From positions 27,312-91,311 of the forward strand of contig NZ_MUXY01000002.1 in assembly GCF_002015035.1 (NCBI RefSeq): 64,000 bases of DNA, written 5' to 3'. Within the stretch, counting starts at the first letter, position 1, and every line of letters begins with the position of its first letter. The notes beneath the pieces were generated by a model, which did no database searches, was not told where the DNA came from, and saw only the letters and a program-made list of their open reading frames with translations. Origin of the DNA: Haemophilus parahaemolyticus. GTDB lineage: Bacteria > Pseudomonadota > Gammaproteobacteria > Enterobacterales > Pasteurellaceae. Positions 1-8,694 of the stretch are shown here, piece by piece. Both the position numbers and the translations under genes were made by a program.

Positions 1-1081
1 CGATAGAGCCCATTTGTTCGGTTGTTCCATCAAAATTGCCAATCAATTTCACGCCATTTGCGCCGGCTGGAATTGCTTTTGCTTCTTCTATCATAGTGCG
101 GTAATAGGCATCCGTACCTGCCACTTCAGTAAAGAAGCGTTTTCCGAGCCATTCCATAATGCCTGAAGCTACCCATTGCACACCAGGATTGAAGCAGCCC
201 GCTTGACTATCAAATTCAATCGTTAAACCGCGTTGAGCAAATTGCCATTCTGGTTTTGCCTGTTGAGTACGAGCCATCAAAATTTCCCAAGTACCCGAGC
301 TTAAAACAGGTTGGTTATAATCCGCACCTGATCCAAAAATCGCAAATTGAGTATCGTGTCCGCAAGAAATCACAGGAATATCAGCACACAAGCCTAACTC
401 AACCGCAAGATCCGCTTTTAATCCGCCAATGACCTCACCTGCACTTTTCATTGGTGGGAAATGCTCTTTGCTCAAGCCCAATAAATTCAATACTTCGTCG
501 TCCCAAGCATCTTGCTCAATACAAGTCATCATAGAAGTTCCTGCCATTGTGCGGTCTGTGCTTTGCACGCCTGTTAAACGGTAGGTCAAGATAGACGAAA
601 TAAACATAAAACTATTTGCTTTGGCATAAACCTCAGGTTGATACTGTTTAAGCCATAACAGTTTGAATAGGGTATTAAAGCTGTAATGTCCTACACCATT
701 ACGTTGATAAAGTTTTTCTACATCAATGTAATTTGCGAGGCTTGTCATAATTGGCAAGGTACGTGGACATTTCCACGAAATAATCGGATAAAGTTGGTTG
801 CCCTGTTTGTCAAATAACGCACCATCCACGCCAAAGGTGGTCACGGAAATGCCCACAATTTGCTGACGTTGTTCTGGGCTTAATTCCGCTAAGGTTTGTT
901 TCGCACAGGTGAGCAATTTGCCCCAAATTTCATCAATCGCCCAGATGTGATAATCTGGATTTTCTACCCCAGGTTGAGTGTTATTAGGTAGATGGTGAGC
1001 ACTTAAAATCTTCCCTGTATCATCAATAGCAATGGTGCGAAGGTTGGTTGCACCACAGTCGAAGATAAATGCAATTGCCAT
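1..1081 (-). CDS. fucK: L-fuculokinase FucK (3' end beyond window)
   Basis: Phosphorylates L-fuculose to L-fuculose-1-phosphate, the second step of cytoplasmic L-fucose breakdown. About 360 codons are present; the C-terminus lies outside the window. The N-terminus (MAIAFIFDCGATNLRTIAID) is the FGGY-kinase phosphate-1 loop. Further along are the sugar-kinase segments GISVTTFGVDGALFD, a CGHDTQFA block and an SSGTWE segment, as in FucK. The ATG at 1079-1081 follows a good ribosome-binding site (AGGAGATAACC). It lies downstream of fucI on the same strand, matching the I-K order of the enterobacterial fuc operon. The 179-base gap holds a palindromic repeat. The fuculokinase assignment rests on the fucI neighbour as well as on the sequence. 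Confidence 0.9.
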   Translation of the reverse strand, partial: MAIAFIFDCGATNLRTIAIDDTGKILSAHHLPNNTQPGVENPDYHIWAIDEIWGKLLTCAKQTLAELSPEQRQQIVGISVTTFGVDGALFDKQGNQLYPIISWKCPRTLPIMTSLANYIDVEKLYQRNGVGHYSFNTLFKLLWLKQYQPEVYAKANSFMFISSILTYRLTGVQSTDRTMAGTSMMTCIEQDAWDDEVLNLLGLSKEHFPPMKSAGEVIGGLKADLAVELGLCADIPVISCGHDTQFAIFGSGADYNQPVLSSGTWEILMARTQQAKPEWQFAQRGLTIEFDSQAGCFNPGVQWVASGIMEWLGKRFFTEVAGTDAYYRTMIEEAKAIPAGANGVKLIGNFDGTTEQMGSI

Positions 1082-1132
1082 GGTTATCTCCTGAATTCTG
1101 AAATGTGATGCTACTTATTACTCCGCTCTCTT

Positions 1133-1172
1133 CCCCCCTCTTTAGCAAAGAGGGGGAGAGATTTGGCAGAAA
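1133..1172 (+). repeat. Family A palindromic repeat, copy 1
   Basis: Core CCCCTCTTTAGCAAAGAGGGG followed by AGAGATTTGGCAGAA, lying between fucI and fucK. The same core and tail recur seven more times in this window (near 5.6, 5.7, 15.1 (twice), 24.4, 29.2 and 29.3 kb). Within the fuc transcript it would fold as a strong hairpin. Confidence 0.75.
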
Positions 1173-1260
1173 ATTCAACCTCATCGTTTAAGTAGCATCT
1201 TTTCAAATTTCCTCCATTTGAGGAAATTTGCAATTCACACACAAATTTCAATCGCTTGCG

Positions 1261-3027
1261 TTATTTATAAAGCGGCCCAAAGTTCGCACAAGCACGGTAG
1301 TCTTGACCTTCTTTATCTTGACCAAACATATTCCATGCACTTGGACGGAAGACATCTTTTTCTTCCACGTTATGCATATTAACTGGAATACGAAGCATAG
1401 AAGCTAAGGTAATTAAGTCTGCCCCAACGTGTCCGTAAGTGGCTACACAGTGGTTTGCACCCCAGTTTGCCATCACAGAATACACATCTTTGAATGCACC
1501 TTTACCATTTAGGCGAGGCACGAACCAAGTGGTTGGCCAAGTTTCATTAGTACGTTTATTTAAGATGTCGTGTACATTTTCAGGTAACTCGATTGACCAA
1601 CCTTCCGCAATTTGAAGAACAGGGCCTACACCTTTAACAAAGTTAATGCGGTGCATGGTAAATGGCATACCACCTTTGGTGAGGTATTGAGAAGATAAAC
1701 CGCCCCCACGGAAGTATTCATACACCGCTGGACACCAACGAGTATTTTCTAAGCAGCGTTTGCCGTCTGCCTCAGTCACTTCCCAAGCTGGTTTCACTAC
1801 AGGATTGCCATCTTTGTCTTGGTGCTGACCTGTTCCATCTAATGCGGCAGAACCAGAGTTGATTAAGTGAATGAAACCGTTTTCTGGACGCCAGCCTGTC
1901 ACACGTTCTACGGAGTCTTCACTCCAGTAAGTACGTACGTCAGCAAAGATTTGAGCTTGACCAGTTAAAAGGTTACCGAACAACATATTTACGGCATTTA
2001 AGCTGTCATTTTCAGTGGCAAGAATGTATGGAGGACGTACGCCATTCCAGTCATAAGTTGAGTTCAACATCGCTTCCATAAAGTCGCCATTTGGACGATG
2101 GTCTGTCCAATGACGTTGACCTTGGAAACCTGCTGCAATCGCATTGTGGCCTAACGCTTCTTCACCAAAGTTAAGTTCAGCCAATTTTGGATTGCCGACC
2201 ATTAAATCGCGTGCGATGATGGTCATTTTGACTAAAGTTTTACGTAACTCCGCTCTTTCTTCCGCAGTCATTTGATTTTCTGGTGCGTTTACATCAACGC
2301 CGTCAATGCAGTATTCGTTAGCCCATTTAAGTGCTAATTCATACTCTTCGTGGTCGTAAATGCCACGGTCGATACGGCGGGTAATTTCAGACATATCCAC
2401 GTATTCGTTACGCATACCTAAGTATTCTTGGAAGAATGGTTGGTTCACAATAGAACCTGCGATACCCATCGAAACAGATCCGATAGAGAGGTAAGATTTA
2501 CCGCGTAAAGTTGCCACAGCTAAACCAGCACGGGTAAAACGTAATAATTTTTCACGCACATCCGCTGGAATAGTTTGGTCGTCTGCTTCTTGCACTTCGT
2601 GGCTGTAAATAGAGAAAGCAGGTAAACCAAGCTGATTATGACCAGCAAGAGCCGCCGCTAAATAAACTGCCCCTGGGCGTTCTGTACCGTTGAAGCCCCA
2701 AATTGCTTTTGGTGTGTGTGGATCCATATCAATGGTTTCAGAACCATAGCACCAGCAAGGGGTAACTGTAATTACCGCCCCCACGTTTTCACGTTTAAAT
2801 TTTTCGGCACAAGCGGCAGATTCTGCCACGCCACCGATGCAGCTGTCTGCGATTACACATTCCACAAAATCGCCATTGGTATGACGAACTTCTGAACTAA
2901 TCAATTTCGCCACAGCTTTCGCCATATTCATTGTTTGATCTTCGAGTGATTCACGCACTCCTAAACGGCGACCGTCGATGGTTGGGCGGATACCAATTTT
3001 CACGGGAGTGGATTTCAAAGCAGTCAT
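1261..3027 (-). CDS. fucI: L-fucose isomerase FucI
   Basis: Converts L-fucose to L-fuculose, the first step of the pathway, as a cytoplasmic Mn-dependent hexamer. The 588 residues match the usual family length of about 590. Visible family segments include [20 protein letters not shown] at the N-terminus, [17 protein letters not shown] near 86-102, the catalytic-region string [22 protein letters not shown] and the C-terminal [20 protein letters not shown]. The ATG is preceded by AGGAG. A consensus CRP site lies about 100 bases upstream, which fits catabolite control of a sugar operon. fucK follows on the same strand. Confidence 0.97.
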   Translation of the reverse strand: MTALKSTPVKIGIRPTIDGRRLGVRESLEDQTMNMAKAVAKLISSEVRHTNGDFVECVIADSCIGGVAESAACAEKFKRENVGAVITVTPCWCYGSETIDMDPHTPKAIWGFNGTERPGAVYLAAALAGHNQLGLPAFSIYSHEVQEADDQTIPADVREKLLRFTRAGLAVATLRGKSYLSIGSVSMGIAGSIVNQPFFQEYLGMRNEYVDMSEITRRIDRGIYDHEEYELALKWANEYCIDGVDVNAPENQMTAEERAELRKTLVKMTIIARDLMVGNPKLAELNFGEEALGHNAIAAGFQGQRHWTDHRPNGDFMEAMLNSTYDWNGVRPPYILATENDSLNAVNMLFGNLLTGQAQIFADVRTYWSEDSVERVTGWRPENGFIHLINSGSAALDGTGQHQDKDGNPVVKPAWEVTEADGKRCLENTRWCPAVYEYFRGGGLSSQYLTKGGMPFTMHRINFVKGVGPVLQIAEGWSIELPENVHDILNKRTNETWPTTWFVPRLNGKGAFKDVYSVMANWGANHCVATYGHVGADLITLASMLRIPVNMHNVEEKDVFRPSAWNMFGQDKEGQDYRACANFGPLYK

Positions 3028-3125
3028 AGCATTTCTCCTGATTGGTTGAATAAAGAAAATTTCTGTTTTTTATTATTCACAGGGAAAGGCTTTTTTGAAG
3101 AAAAACGCGATTTTATGTTCAGTTC

Positions 3126-3141
3126 TGTGAGCAAGATCACA
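3126..3141. promoter_or_regulatory. CRP (cAMP receptor) site upstream of fucI
   Basis: TGTGAGCAAGATCACA is a perfect match to the TGTGA-N6-TCACA consensus. Its centre is about 106 bases before the fucI start codon, a position compatible with activation of the fuc operon. Binding is inferred from the match. Confidence 0.75.
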
Positions 3142-3180
3142 AAAATAACCGCTTGGAGGTAGCTTTAGAGGAAAATTAAA

Positions 3181-3215
3181 TGCCCGTTTTAGACTTAAAA
3201 TAGTTAAAACGGGCA
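3181..3215. terminator. Hairpin between fucI and the phosphomutase gene
   Basis: Inverted repeat TGCCCGTTTTA / TAAAACGGGCA around a 13-base loop. With the next palindrome it makes up most of the 313-base gap 3028-3340. On the minus strand the arm is followed by a short T-rich stretch. It probably ends or insulates transcription of the phosphomutase gene from fucI. Confidence 0.5.
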
Positions 3216-3236
3216 TATCTTATAGGAGAAATAAAT

Positions 3237-3254
3237 ATGCCCCTTACGGGGCAT
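3237..3254. terminator. Palindrome downstream of the phosphomutase gene
   Basis: ATGCCCCTTACGGGGCAT is a perfect 18-base palindrome that would form a GC-rich hairpin about 90 bases after the phosphomutase stop codon. Only a weak T-run follows on the minus strand, so its terminator role is tentative. Confidence 0.45.
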
Positions 3255-3340
3255 TTAGAACCGCTACTGCATCCTTGTGCTCACTCTAGCCTACAAAAGA
3301 GAAGCGGTGTTTTTTCTAGGCTATTTTACAAAATGACGGA

Positions 3341-4999
3341 TTAGCAATCTTGTTTACCGTATTGTTCTTGACGAAGAAGAACGCGTACGCTTTCATCGAA
3401 TTGTGCTAATACTTCATCTGCATTTTTCGGATCAGTACCACGCGCATCTAAGTAGAACTTGATTTTCGGTTCTGTGCCTGATGGACGAGCAATTAAACGG
3501 CTACCATTTTCTAATACGAATACCAAAATATCGCTTTGGCGGTCAGTTTTAGTATGATCTAAGAATGTCGCCACTTTGAAACCACCCACTTCTTCTGGCG
3601 GATTATGACGTAATGCACTCATCAATTTACCAATTTCAGATAAATCGCTAACACGGATAGAAATTTGACCGCTTACATAAGCACCAAACTCTTTAGTGAA
3701 GTCTGCTGCGTAGTCTGCAAGTGTTTTACCTTCTTTTTTGAGGCTACGTACTAAATCTAAGAATACAATTGCTGCTGAAATCCCATCTTTATCGCGTACT
3801 TTATCTGGATCTACTAAGTAACCTAATGCTTCTTCGAAACCAAATAATAAACTGTTTACTTTACCGATATATTTGAAGCCAGTTAAAGTTTCTTCTGAGT
3901 CAAAACCATATTTCTTCGCAATTTCCGCTAAGGCTGGTGAAGAAACCAATGAACATGCCAACACACCTTTTTTGCCTTGTGCATGATATTGTTTTGCTAA
4001 ATACCAACCTAAGTAACAACCAATCACGTTACCGTGAAGAGGTTTCCAGTTACCTTCTGCATCTGGCAATGCCACCGCTAAGCGGTCTGCATCTGGGTCG
4101 TTTGCGATGATAAATTCGGCATTATGTTTTTTCGCTACTTCAATCGCTAAATCTAACGCACCTTTTTCCTCTGGATTAGGGAAGTTTACGGTTGGGAATG
4201 TGCCATCTGGCCATACTTGTTCAGCTACCACGTGCGGTTGCGGTAAGCCTGCTTTTGCTAGGGTTTTGCTTAATACTTCATAGCCCACGCCGTGCATTGC
4301 AGTGTAAACGTAGTTGATATCGCACGCTGGCTCTTTCGCAAGGCTTGCGGTTTTCGCAATGTAAGCATCTACAATTTCATCACTTAACACAGTGAAATTT
4401 TGGCTGCGTGGTAAATCTGCAATGTTACCTGCCGCTACTTTGTCGATAAGTGCAGCAATCTCTTTATCCGCAGGTGAAACGATTTGACCACCACCGTTTG
4501 CTTTACCTAAGTAAACTTTATAGCCGTTATCTTCAGGTGGATTGTGGCTTGCCGTTACCATTACGCCTGCAGTGGTATCGAAGTATTGGATTGCATAGGC
4601 TAACACTGGGGTTGGTAATTTGCGTGGTAATAAATACGCTTTAATGCCTGCACCCGCCATAATTTCTGCGGTATCGCGTGCGAACACATCCGAATTTTTA
4701 CGACCATCGTAGCCAATTACAATAGACGGCTCTTTATCGTAACCTTTTAAGTATTCCGCTAAACCACCTGCCGCTTGTGCCACTAACACACGGTTCATGC
4801 CCATTGAACCTGCTTGCAAACGACCACGCAAGCCCGCTGTACCAAATTGTAAGCGACCATTAAAACGGTTTGCTAATTCTGCTTGTGCATCCGCTTTTCC
4901 TGCTTTTGCCTCCGCAATTAGTTGCTCTAGCTCCGCACGAGTTTCTTGATCTGGGTCTTGATTTAACCAGTTTTGAGCTGTAGTGAAAAGTGTCTCCAT
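3341..4999 (-). CDS. Phospho-sugar mutase (phosphoglucomutase/phosphomannomutase, PGM2-like)
   Basis: Member of the alpha-D-phosphohexomutase superfamily, interconverting 1- and 6-phosphates of glucose or mannose. At 552 residues it matches the PGM2-like bacterial group. The phosphoserine loop GVMVTASHNPPEDNGYKVY lies near residues 145-163, the metal-binding DPDADR near 300, the sugar-binding loop segment GFEEALGYL near 388 and the C-terminal phosphate-binding loop RPSGTEPKIKFY near 507. Start ATG follows AGAGGA. It is a stand-alone gene flanked by hairpins. Substrate preference cannot be told from sequence, so no symbol is assigned. Confidence 0.93.
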   Translation of the reverse strand: METLFTTAQNWLNQDPDQETRAELEQLIAEAKAGKADAQAELANRFNGRLQFGTAGLRGRLQAGSMGMNRVLVAQAAGGLAEYLKGYDKEPSIVIGYDGRKNSDVFARDTAEIMAGAGIKAYLLPRKLPTPVLAYAIQYFDTTAGVMVTASHNPPEDNGYKVYLGKANGGGQIVSPADKEIAALIDKVAAGNIADLPRSQNFTVLSDEIVDAYIAKTASLAKEPACDINYVYTAMHGVGYEVLSKTLAKAGLPQPHVVAEQVWPDGTFPTVNFPNPEEKGALDLAIEVAKKHNAEFIIANDPDADRLAVALPDAEGNWKPLHGNVIGCYLGWYLAKQYHAQGKKGVLACSLVSSPALAEIAKKYGFDSEETLTGFKYIGKVNSLLFGFEEALGYLVDPDKVRDKDGISAAIVFLDLVRSLKKEGKTLADYAADFTKEFGAYVSGQISIRVSDLSEIGKLMSALRHNPPEEVGGFKVATFLDHTKTDRQSDILVFVLENGSRLIARPSGTEPKIKFYLDARGTDPKNADEVLAQFDESVRVLLRQEQYGKQDC

Positions 5000-5145
5000 A
5001 ACAAATCCTCTGTAATTTGATTGTGAATAAATACCTCAGATAGATTAGCTGAAAAGCGGTTGGATTGACACGATTTTTTGCAAAATTCTATTGGTTTTTT
5101 GATAAAGATAAAAGAATGGAAAAACGAAAACGATTGGGAAGAAAA

Positions 5146-5166
5146 AACAGCCCCAAAGGGGCTGTT
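5146..5166 (-). terminator. Terminator of the decayed nucleotidase gene
   Basis: AACAGCCCC-AAA-GGGGCTGTT stem. Read on the minus strand the stem is followed by TTTTTT, a standard intrinsic terminator just past the end of the nucleotidase remnant. Its survival shows that the remnant once had a complete 3' end. Confidence 0.75.
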
Positions 5167-5195
5167 ATGGTTAACGGAAAAGTAAAATGTAAAAA

Positions 5196-5606
5196 TTATA
5201 AGCCTATAATCTTCCAGTGATTGTGTGAAACACCTTCCACTTTGCTTTTTTCACGTTGGAGATGTAGTCGATCATCATATTTTGGATTGTACCTTTCTCT
5301 TGACCCATTGCCACTTTAGATTCCCAAAGAGTTGGGATTTGCTGACCTTCCCAAATCCCGCCTTTTTTAGCCATTTGACCGAAGCGATAAGAGTTCATAC
5401 CAAGTTTGATTTTCATATCATCAGTTACAGGAGTACCATCGGCAAGTTTCAGATCGACGATTTCTCACCGCTTGGTTTGCGTAAGTCGATATTGTAGTTC
5501 ATGCCCCAAAAATGTCGAACGTCACATATTTCGATTTTTTACGCTCTGCATTGTAACGGTATTCTGTATCACCTGGTTGAATGGCGTCGAAGTAGGTTGG
5601 TGGTGA
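5196..5606 (-). pseudogene. C-terminal remnant of a 5'-nucleotidase / 2',3'-cyclic phosphodiesterase
   Basis: Translated on the minus strand with frame corrections, the region reads ...YFDAIQPGDTEYRY..., KSKYVTFDIFGGMNYNIDL, RKPSGEKIVDLKLADGTPV, then MKIKLGMNSYRFGQMAKKGG and a tail ending near VEGVSHNHW. This is the C-terminal domain of periplasmic 5'-nucleotidases. Restoring it needs three single-base insertions, each in a G or A run, near 5508, 5462 and 5248. The metallophosphatase N-terminal domain is absent; a family A repeat begins where it should lie. A function for the remnant is very unlikely. Confidence 0.7.
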
Positions 5607-5623
5607 ATATCACAATAAAAAAA

Positions 5624-5660
5624 TCCCCCTCTTTAGAAAAGAGGGGTTAGGGGAAATTTG
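5624..5660 (+). repeat. Family A palindromic repeat, copy 2
   Basis: Core CCCCCTCTTTAGAAAAGAGGGG followed by TTAGGGGAAATTTG. It abuts the broken end of the nucleotidase remnant and faces copy 3 in inverted orientation about 40 bases away. Confidence 0.75.
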
Positions 5661-5694
5661 ATAACGATGTTCAATTCTCAGATGAACTCCGTTT

Positions 5695-7125
5695 TCATTT
5701 CTGCCAAATCTCTCCCTGCCCCTCTTTGCTAAAGAAGGGAATATTAAAAGACAGCATCTCAATCAGCGGTTCAAATTGAGCCACAGAACGCAAATCCAAC
5801 CAAAATTTTTTATCGGCAAAACGCCCGATAATCGGGGTTGGTAATTGTTTAAACTGTTGCTCTAATACTAATAAATCGCTCTGTTTTTCACTTTCGATTG
5901 TAACAGCAACAGAGGGAAGTTTTTCCGTTGGCAAAGCCCCACTGCCAATCTGAGCAAGGCTTGGCTCAACTTGTAAAATATAGCGTGAATTTAACCGCTT
6001 GCCTAATACTTCTTTGAGCTTTTCTGCTCGGATCTTCAGCAAATCAACCGATTGCGTGAGTAAATTCAAAGTCGGTAAAGTTTCAGACAATTTTTCAGGT
6101 AAAAGATATTGGCGAAGGGTCGCCTCCAACGCAGATAAAATCACTTTATCACAACGCAACACTCGCTTGAGCGGATGGGCTTGTAGCTCATCAATCCATT
6201 CTTTTTTGCCGACAATAATGCCTGCTTGAGGTCCGCCCAATAATTTATCGCCCGAAAAAGACACCAAATCCACGCCTGCCGCGACTTTTTGTTGCACCAT
6301 CGGTTCGGCAGGTAAACCAAGCGATGCCATATCGATCAGTGAGCCACTGCCTAAATCGCTTATTACTGGCAAGTCAAACTCTTTACCAAGTGCGACTAAT
6401 TCTTCCTCTGGCACGGAACTGGTAAAGCCCTCAATGTGGTAATTGCTCGTGTGCACCTTCATCAAAAAGGCGGTATTTTCATTGATCGCATTGCGATAAT
6501 CTTTAAGGTGTGTGCGGTTAGTCGTGCCGACTTCCACTAGCTTACACCCCGCCTGCAACATAATATCGGGAATGCGAAATGCCCCGCCAATTTCGACCAA
6601 CTCGCCCCTTGAGACAATCACCTCTTTATCCTTAGCGAAAGTTGCCAACATCAGCAACACCGCCGCCGCATTGTTATTTACCACGCAAGCCGCTTCTGCT
6701 CCTGTGATTTTGGCAACCAGCTCAGAAATATAGAGATCACGATGTGATCTTCTCCCCTCATCAATATCAAACTCCAATGCCACATTATTTTGCATCACAC
6801 AGGTTGTCGCTTGAATTGCCGCTTCTGACCATAATCCCCGCCCCAAATTCGTATGCAACACCGTGCCCGTTAAGTTAAACACAGGGCGAAGTTGCACCGA
6901 TTGCAATTGGGAAAGGGAATGGAAAAGCTGTGCAAAAAGCGTGGTTTCATTGGTCAAAAAATCGGGCAAGGAATGATGATGTTGGATATGAGAGCGAGCC
7001 TGTTCAATCAATAAACGCAGCTGCTCGACCACGGCTTGATGTCCAAATTGTTGAATAAAATCGACCGCTTGTGGCTGTTTGAGTAGCTTATCGACCGAGG
7101 GAATTTGACGAAATAAATATTGCAT
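5695..7125 (-). CDS. selA: L-seryl-tRNA(Sec) selenium transferase SelA
   Basis: PLP enzyme that converts seryl-tRNA(Sec) to selenocysteyl-tRNA(Sec) using selenophosphate. The family segments [27 protein letters not shown] and the PLP-lysine motif [14 protein letters not shown] are present; the lysine is residue 294 from the ATG start. I chose the ATG at 7125 over a TTG two codons earlier, giving 476 residues against 463 in E. coli. The extra length includes the last 13 residues ([13 protein letters not shown]), which are translated from a family A repeat. selA is divergent from selC (tRNA-Sec), and selB lies at 24.4-26.3 kb, so the selenocysteine machinery is present. Confidence 0.96.
   Translation of the reverse strand: MQYLFRQIPSVDKLLKQPQAVDFIQQFGHQAVVEQLRLLIEQARSHIQHHHSLPDFLTNETTLFAQLFHSLSQLQSVQLRPVFNLTGTVLHTNLGRGLWSEAAIQATTCVMQNNVALEFDIDEGRRSHRDLYISELVAKITGAEAACVVNNNAAAVLLMLATFAKDKEVIVSRGELVEIGGAFRIPDIMLQAGCKLVEVGTTNRTHLKDYRNAINENTAFLMKVHTSNYHIEGFTSSVPEEELVALGKEFDLPVISDLGSGSLIDMASLGLPAEPMVQQKVAAGVDLVSFSGDKLLGGPQAGIIVGKKEWIDELQAHPLKRVLRCDKVILSALEATLRQYLLPEKLSETLPTLNLLTQSVDLLKIRAEKLKEVLGKRLNSRYILQVEPSLAQIGSGALPTEKLPSVAVTIESEKQSDLLVLEQQFKQLPTPIIGRFADKKFWLDLRSVAQFEPLIEMLSFNIPFFSKEGQGEIWQK
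5701..5740 (-). repeat. Family A palindromic repeat, copy 3, inside the selA 3' end
   Basis: CTGCCAAATCTCTCCCTGCCCC and CTCTTTGCTAAAGAAGGGA, in reverse orientation relative to copy 2. On the minus strand it is read through in frame as the C-terminal residues of SelA; the stop codon (5695-5697) lies just beyond the repeat. Confidence 0.8.
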
Positions 7126-7150
7126 AGCCAAGAATTGAGAAATCTAAACG

Positions 7151-7179
7151 TTGGATAATTCTAATAAATAAAGTAGAAT
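7151..7179 (+). promoter_or_regulatory. Promoter of selC (tRNA-Sec)
   Basis: TTGGAT (7151-7156), a 17-base spacer and TAGAAT (7174-7179), placing the start site about 10 bases before the mature tRNA 5' end. The match to sigma-70 boxes is moderate, but the spacing and position are right. Confidence 0.55.
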
Positions 7180-7196
7180 ATAGCTACTTTTAAAAC

Positions 7197-7291
7197 GGAA
7201 GGTCGTCATCTCCGGTGAGGTGGCAGGACTTCAAATCCTGTTGAGGACGCCAGCGTTCTCGGGTGGGTTCGACTCCCATGACCTTCCGCCA
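7197..7291 (+). tRNA. selC: tRNA-Sec (anticodon TCA)
   Basis: A 95-base gene beginning GGAAGGTCGTCATCTCC and ending CATGACCTTCCG plus encoded CCA (7289-7291). The acceptor stem GGAAGGTC pairs with GACCTTCC, giving the 8-base-pair acceptor typical of selenocysteine tRNA. The anticodon TCA is at 7231-7233 within CTTCAAA. A long variable arm and GGTTCGA T-loop follow. It closely resembles E. coli selC. It delivers selenocysteine to UGA codons with SelB and is charged through SelA, which is encoded divergently next door. Confidence 0.97.
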
Positions 7292-7326
7292 ATACTTTTC
7301 AAGTCTCATTTCTAACCAAACTCACT

Positions 7327-7395
7327 CGTAGGGACAGGGTTTATCCCTGTCCTTTATTTATAAGAAAAGAGAAGGAATAACTCCCCTTCCCTACG
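7327..7395. repeat. Family B inverted repeat, copy 1
   Basis: Begins CGTAGGGACAGGGTTTATCC and ends CCCCTTCCCTACG, so the ends are inverted copies of one another around an AT-rich centre. Related elements lie near 22.93 and 26.40 kb. It occupies the gap between selC and mioC. Confidence 0.65.
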
Positions 7396-7417
7396 AATAT
7401 CATTCAAAGGAAAATTT

Positions 7418-7861
7418 ATGACCCAATCCATTTGCATTATCACAGGCAGCACCTTAGGTGGTGCAGAATATGTTGCCGACCATCTTGAAAGTTGCTTAAC
7501 CGCCAAAGGCTTTAATGTTGAGCTTTTTAATCATGCAACGCTGGTAGACATTCAATCGCAACCCATTTTAATCGTGGTGACCTCAACCCACGGTGCAGGC
7601 GAACTGCCTGATAATATCAAACCTTTGTTTGAAGAGCTCGAAAATCAACCGCTTGATTTTAGCCAAATGAAGTTTGGTGTAGTTGGGCTTGGAAGCTCTG
7701 ATTACGACACCTTCTGCCACGCAGTGGATATTGTTGAAAATACTTTAAAGGCAAAAGGTGCAACACAGGTGTGCAACTCGGAGCGTATTGATACCGTGAC
7801 TAATTTTGAACACGACGAAACGGCAGAAAATTGGTTAGAAGGTTTTTTAGTTAAGTTATAA
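7418..7861 (+). CDS. mioC: Flavodoxin-like protein MioC
   Basis: Small FMN-binding protein of the flavodoxin fold, 147 residues, as in E. coli MioC, where it is linked to biotin synthase electron transfer. The N-terminal phosphate loop IITGSTLGGAEYVADHL, the FMN-contacting VVTSTHGAGELPDNI and the VGLGSSDYDTFC block are all present. The ATG at 7418 follows an AAAGGA site. In many gammaproteobacteria mioC lies close to oriC, but nothing here indicates an origin. An intrinsic terminator follows and marks the edge of the accessory island. Confidence 0.93.
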   Translation: MTQSICIITGSTLGGAEYVADHLESCLTAKGFNVELFNHATLVDIQSQPILIVVTSTHGAGELPDNIKPLFEELENQPLDFSQMKFGVVGLGSSDYDTFCHAVDIVENTLKAKGATQVCNSERIDTVTNFEHDETAENWLEGFLVKL

Positions 7862-7891
7862 GAGGTCAGATTTTTATTCTTTTTGCAAAAC

Positions 7892-7927
7892 AAAGCCCTC
7901 AGGACTTTCTAGCTCTGAGGGTTTTGT
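7892..7927 (+). terminator. Terminator of mioC
   Basis: CCCTCAG (7896-7902) pairs with CTGAGGG (7915-7921), followed by TTTTGTT. A near-copy lies at 10585-10617, on the far side of the vapBC/ATPase island. Confidence 0.8.
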
Positions 7928-8004
7928 TATATTAAATTTTGATTATAAATTATGCTAAATAAATTGTGTATACTTATAAAAACAAATATATACGGAGTAA
8001 TACT

Positions 8005-8244
8005 ATGATAACAAAAGTTTTTCAAAGTGGTTACAGCCAAGCAGTAAGAATTCCTGTTGATTTCCGTTTAGATGTAGATACAGTTGAAATTCTACACGGA
8101 GAAAATGGCGATATTATTTTGCGACCTTTTAAACCTAAAGCAGATATGGAATTTTTGGCTTTGTTTGAAGGATTTGATGAAGATTTTATTGAAACGTTAG
8201 AAAATCGAGATGTTGCACCGCCACAGGAGCGTGATTCATTATGA
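8005..8244 (+). CDS. vapB: Antitoxin VapB
   Basis: Antitoxin of a type II VapBC pair: it binds DNA through an AbrB/MazE-like N-terminal domain and neutralises the VapC RNase. The 79 residues start MITKVFQSGYSQAVRIPVDF, typical of VapB, and end with an acidic toxin-binding tail (ALFEGFDEDFIETLENRD). I chose the ATG at 8005, preceded by GGAG, over an in-frame upstream start. A TGTGTATACT extended -10 sequence at 7965-7974 could be the promoter. The stop overlaps the vapC start by four bases. Its partner toxin is broken, so this is probably an orphan antitoxin. Confidence 0.88.
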   Translation: MITKVFQSGYSQAVRIPVDFRLDVDTVEILHGENGDIILRPFKPKADMEFLALFEGFDEDFIETLENRDVAPPQERDSL

Positions 8245-8613
8245 TTTATATGCTTGATACCAATATTTTGATTTATTTCATGAAAAATAGACCGCTTTCA
8301 GTTGCAGAAAAAGTGGCTCAACTCATACCTCAAGATCAGCTCGTGATGAGTTTTGTGACTTATGCCGAGTTACTTAAAGGTGCGAATGGTAGTGCGAACC
8401 CTGAAAAAGCACTAGAGAAAATCAACAAAATCACGCAACGTATTCCTATTGTTTATCCAAGATATCGAAATGTGCGAATATCTTAAAACAGCAAGGTACA
8501 CTGATTGACAGTAATGACTTATGGATTGCCTGTCATGCTTTGGCAATAAATGCGGTGTTGGTAAACCATAATATAAAAGAGGTTCAGAGGATTGGCAAAA
8601 TAAGTTAGGATGA
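8241..8613 (+). pseudogene. vapC: Broken VapC toxin (PIN-domain RNase)
   Basis: The first 70 or so residues (MIYMLDTNILIYFMKNRP..., YAELLKGA) carry the first acidic residues of the PIN active site. The frame then closes at 8486. The downstream half of the domain is readable in another frame as LKQQGTLIDSNDLWIACHAL and AVLVNHNIKE, and an original EDWQNKLG tail ends at 8613. Bases are missing near 8465-8490 and again near 8585, where the last acidic residue of the active site would be. The toxin is therefore inactive by sequence. Confidence 0.85.
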
Positions 8614-8694
8614 CTAGACTAGATTATATTAAACACTGTCTAAATATTATTTAAATGATATAATAAATAAAAGTTTATATTATGGAGATATAGT

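Noticed and set aside
7297..7417. Replication origin next to mioC
   Set aside because: mioC lies near oriC in enteric bacteria, but here there is no cluster of DnaA boxes and no gidA or dnaA nearby; the gap holds a family B repeat.
8470..8490. Programmed frameshift in vapC
   Set aside because: Residues of the PIN domain are missing at the break and again near 8585, so a simple slip would not restore the protein, and no slippery sequence is seen.
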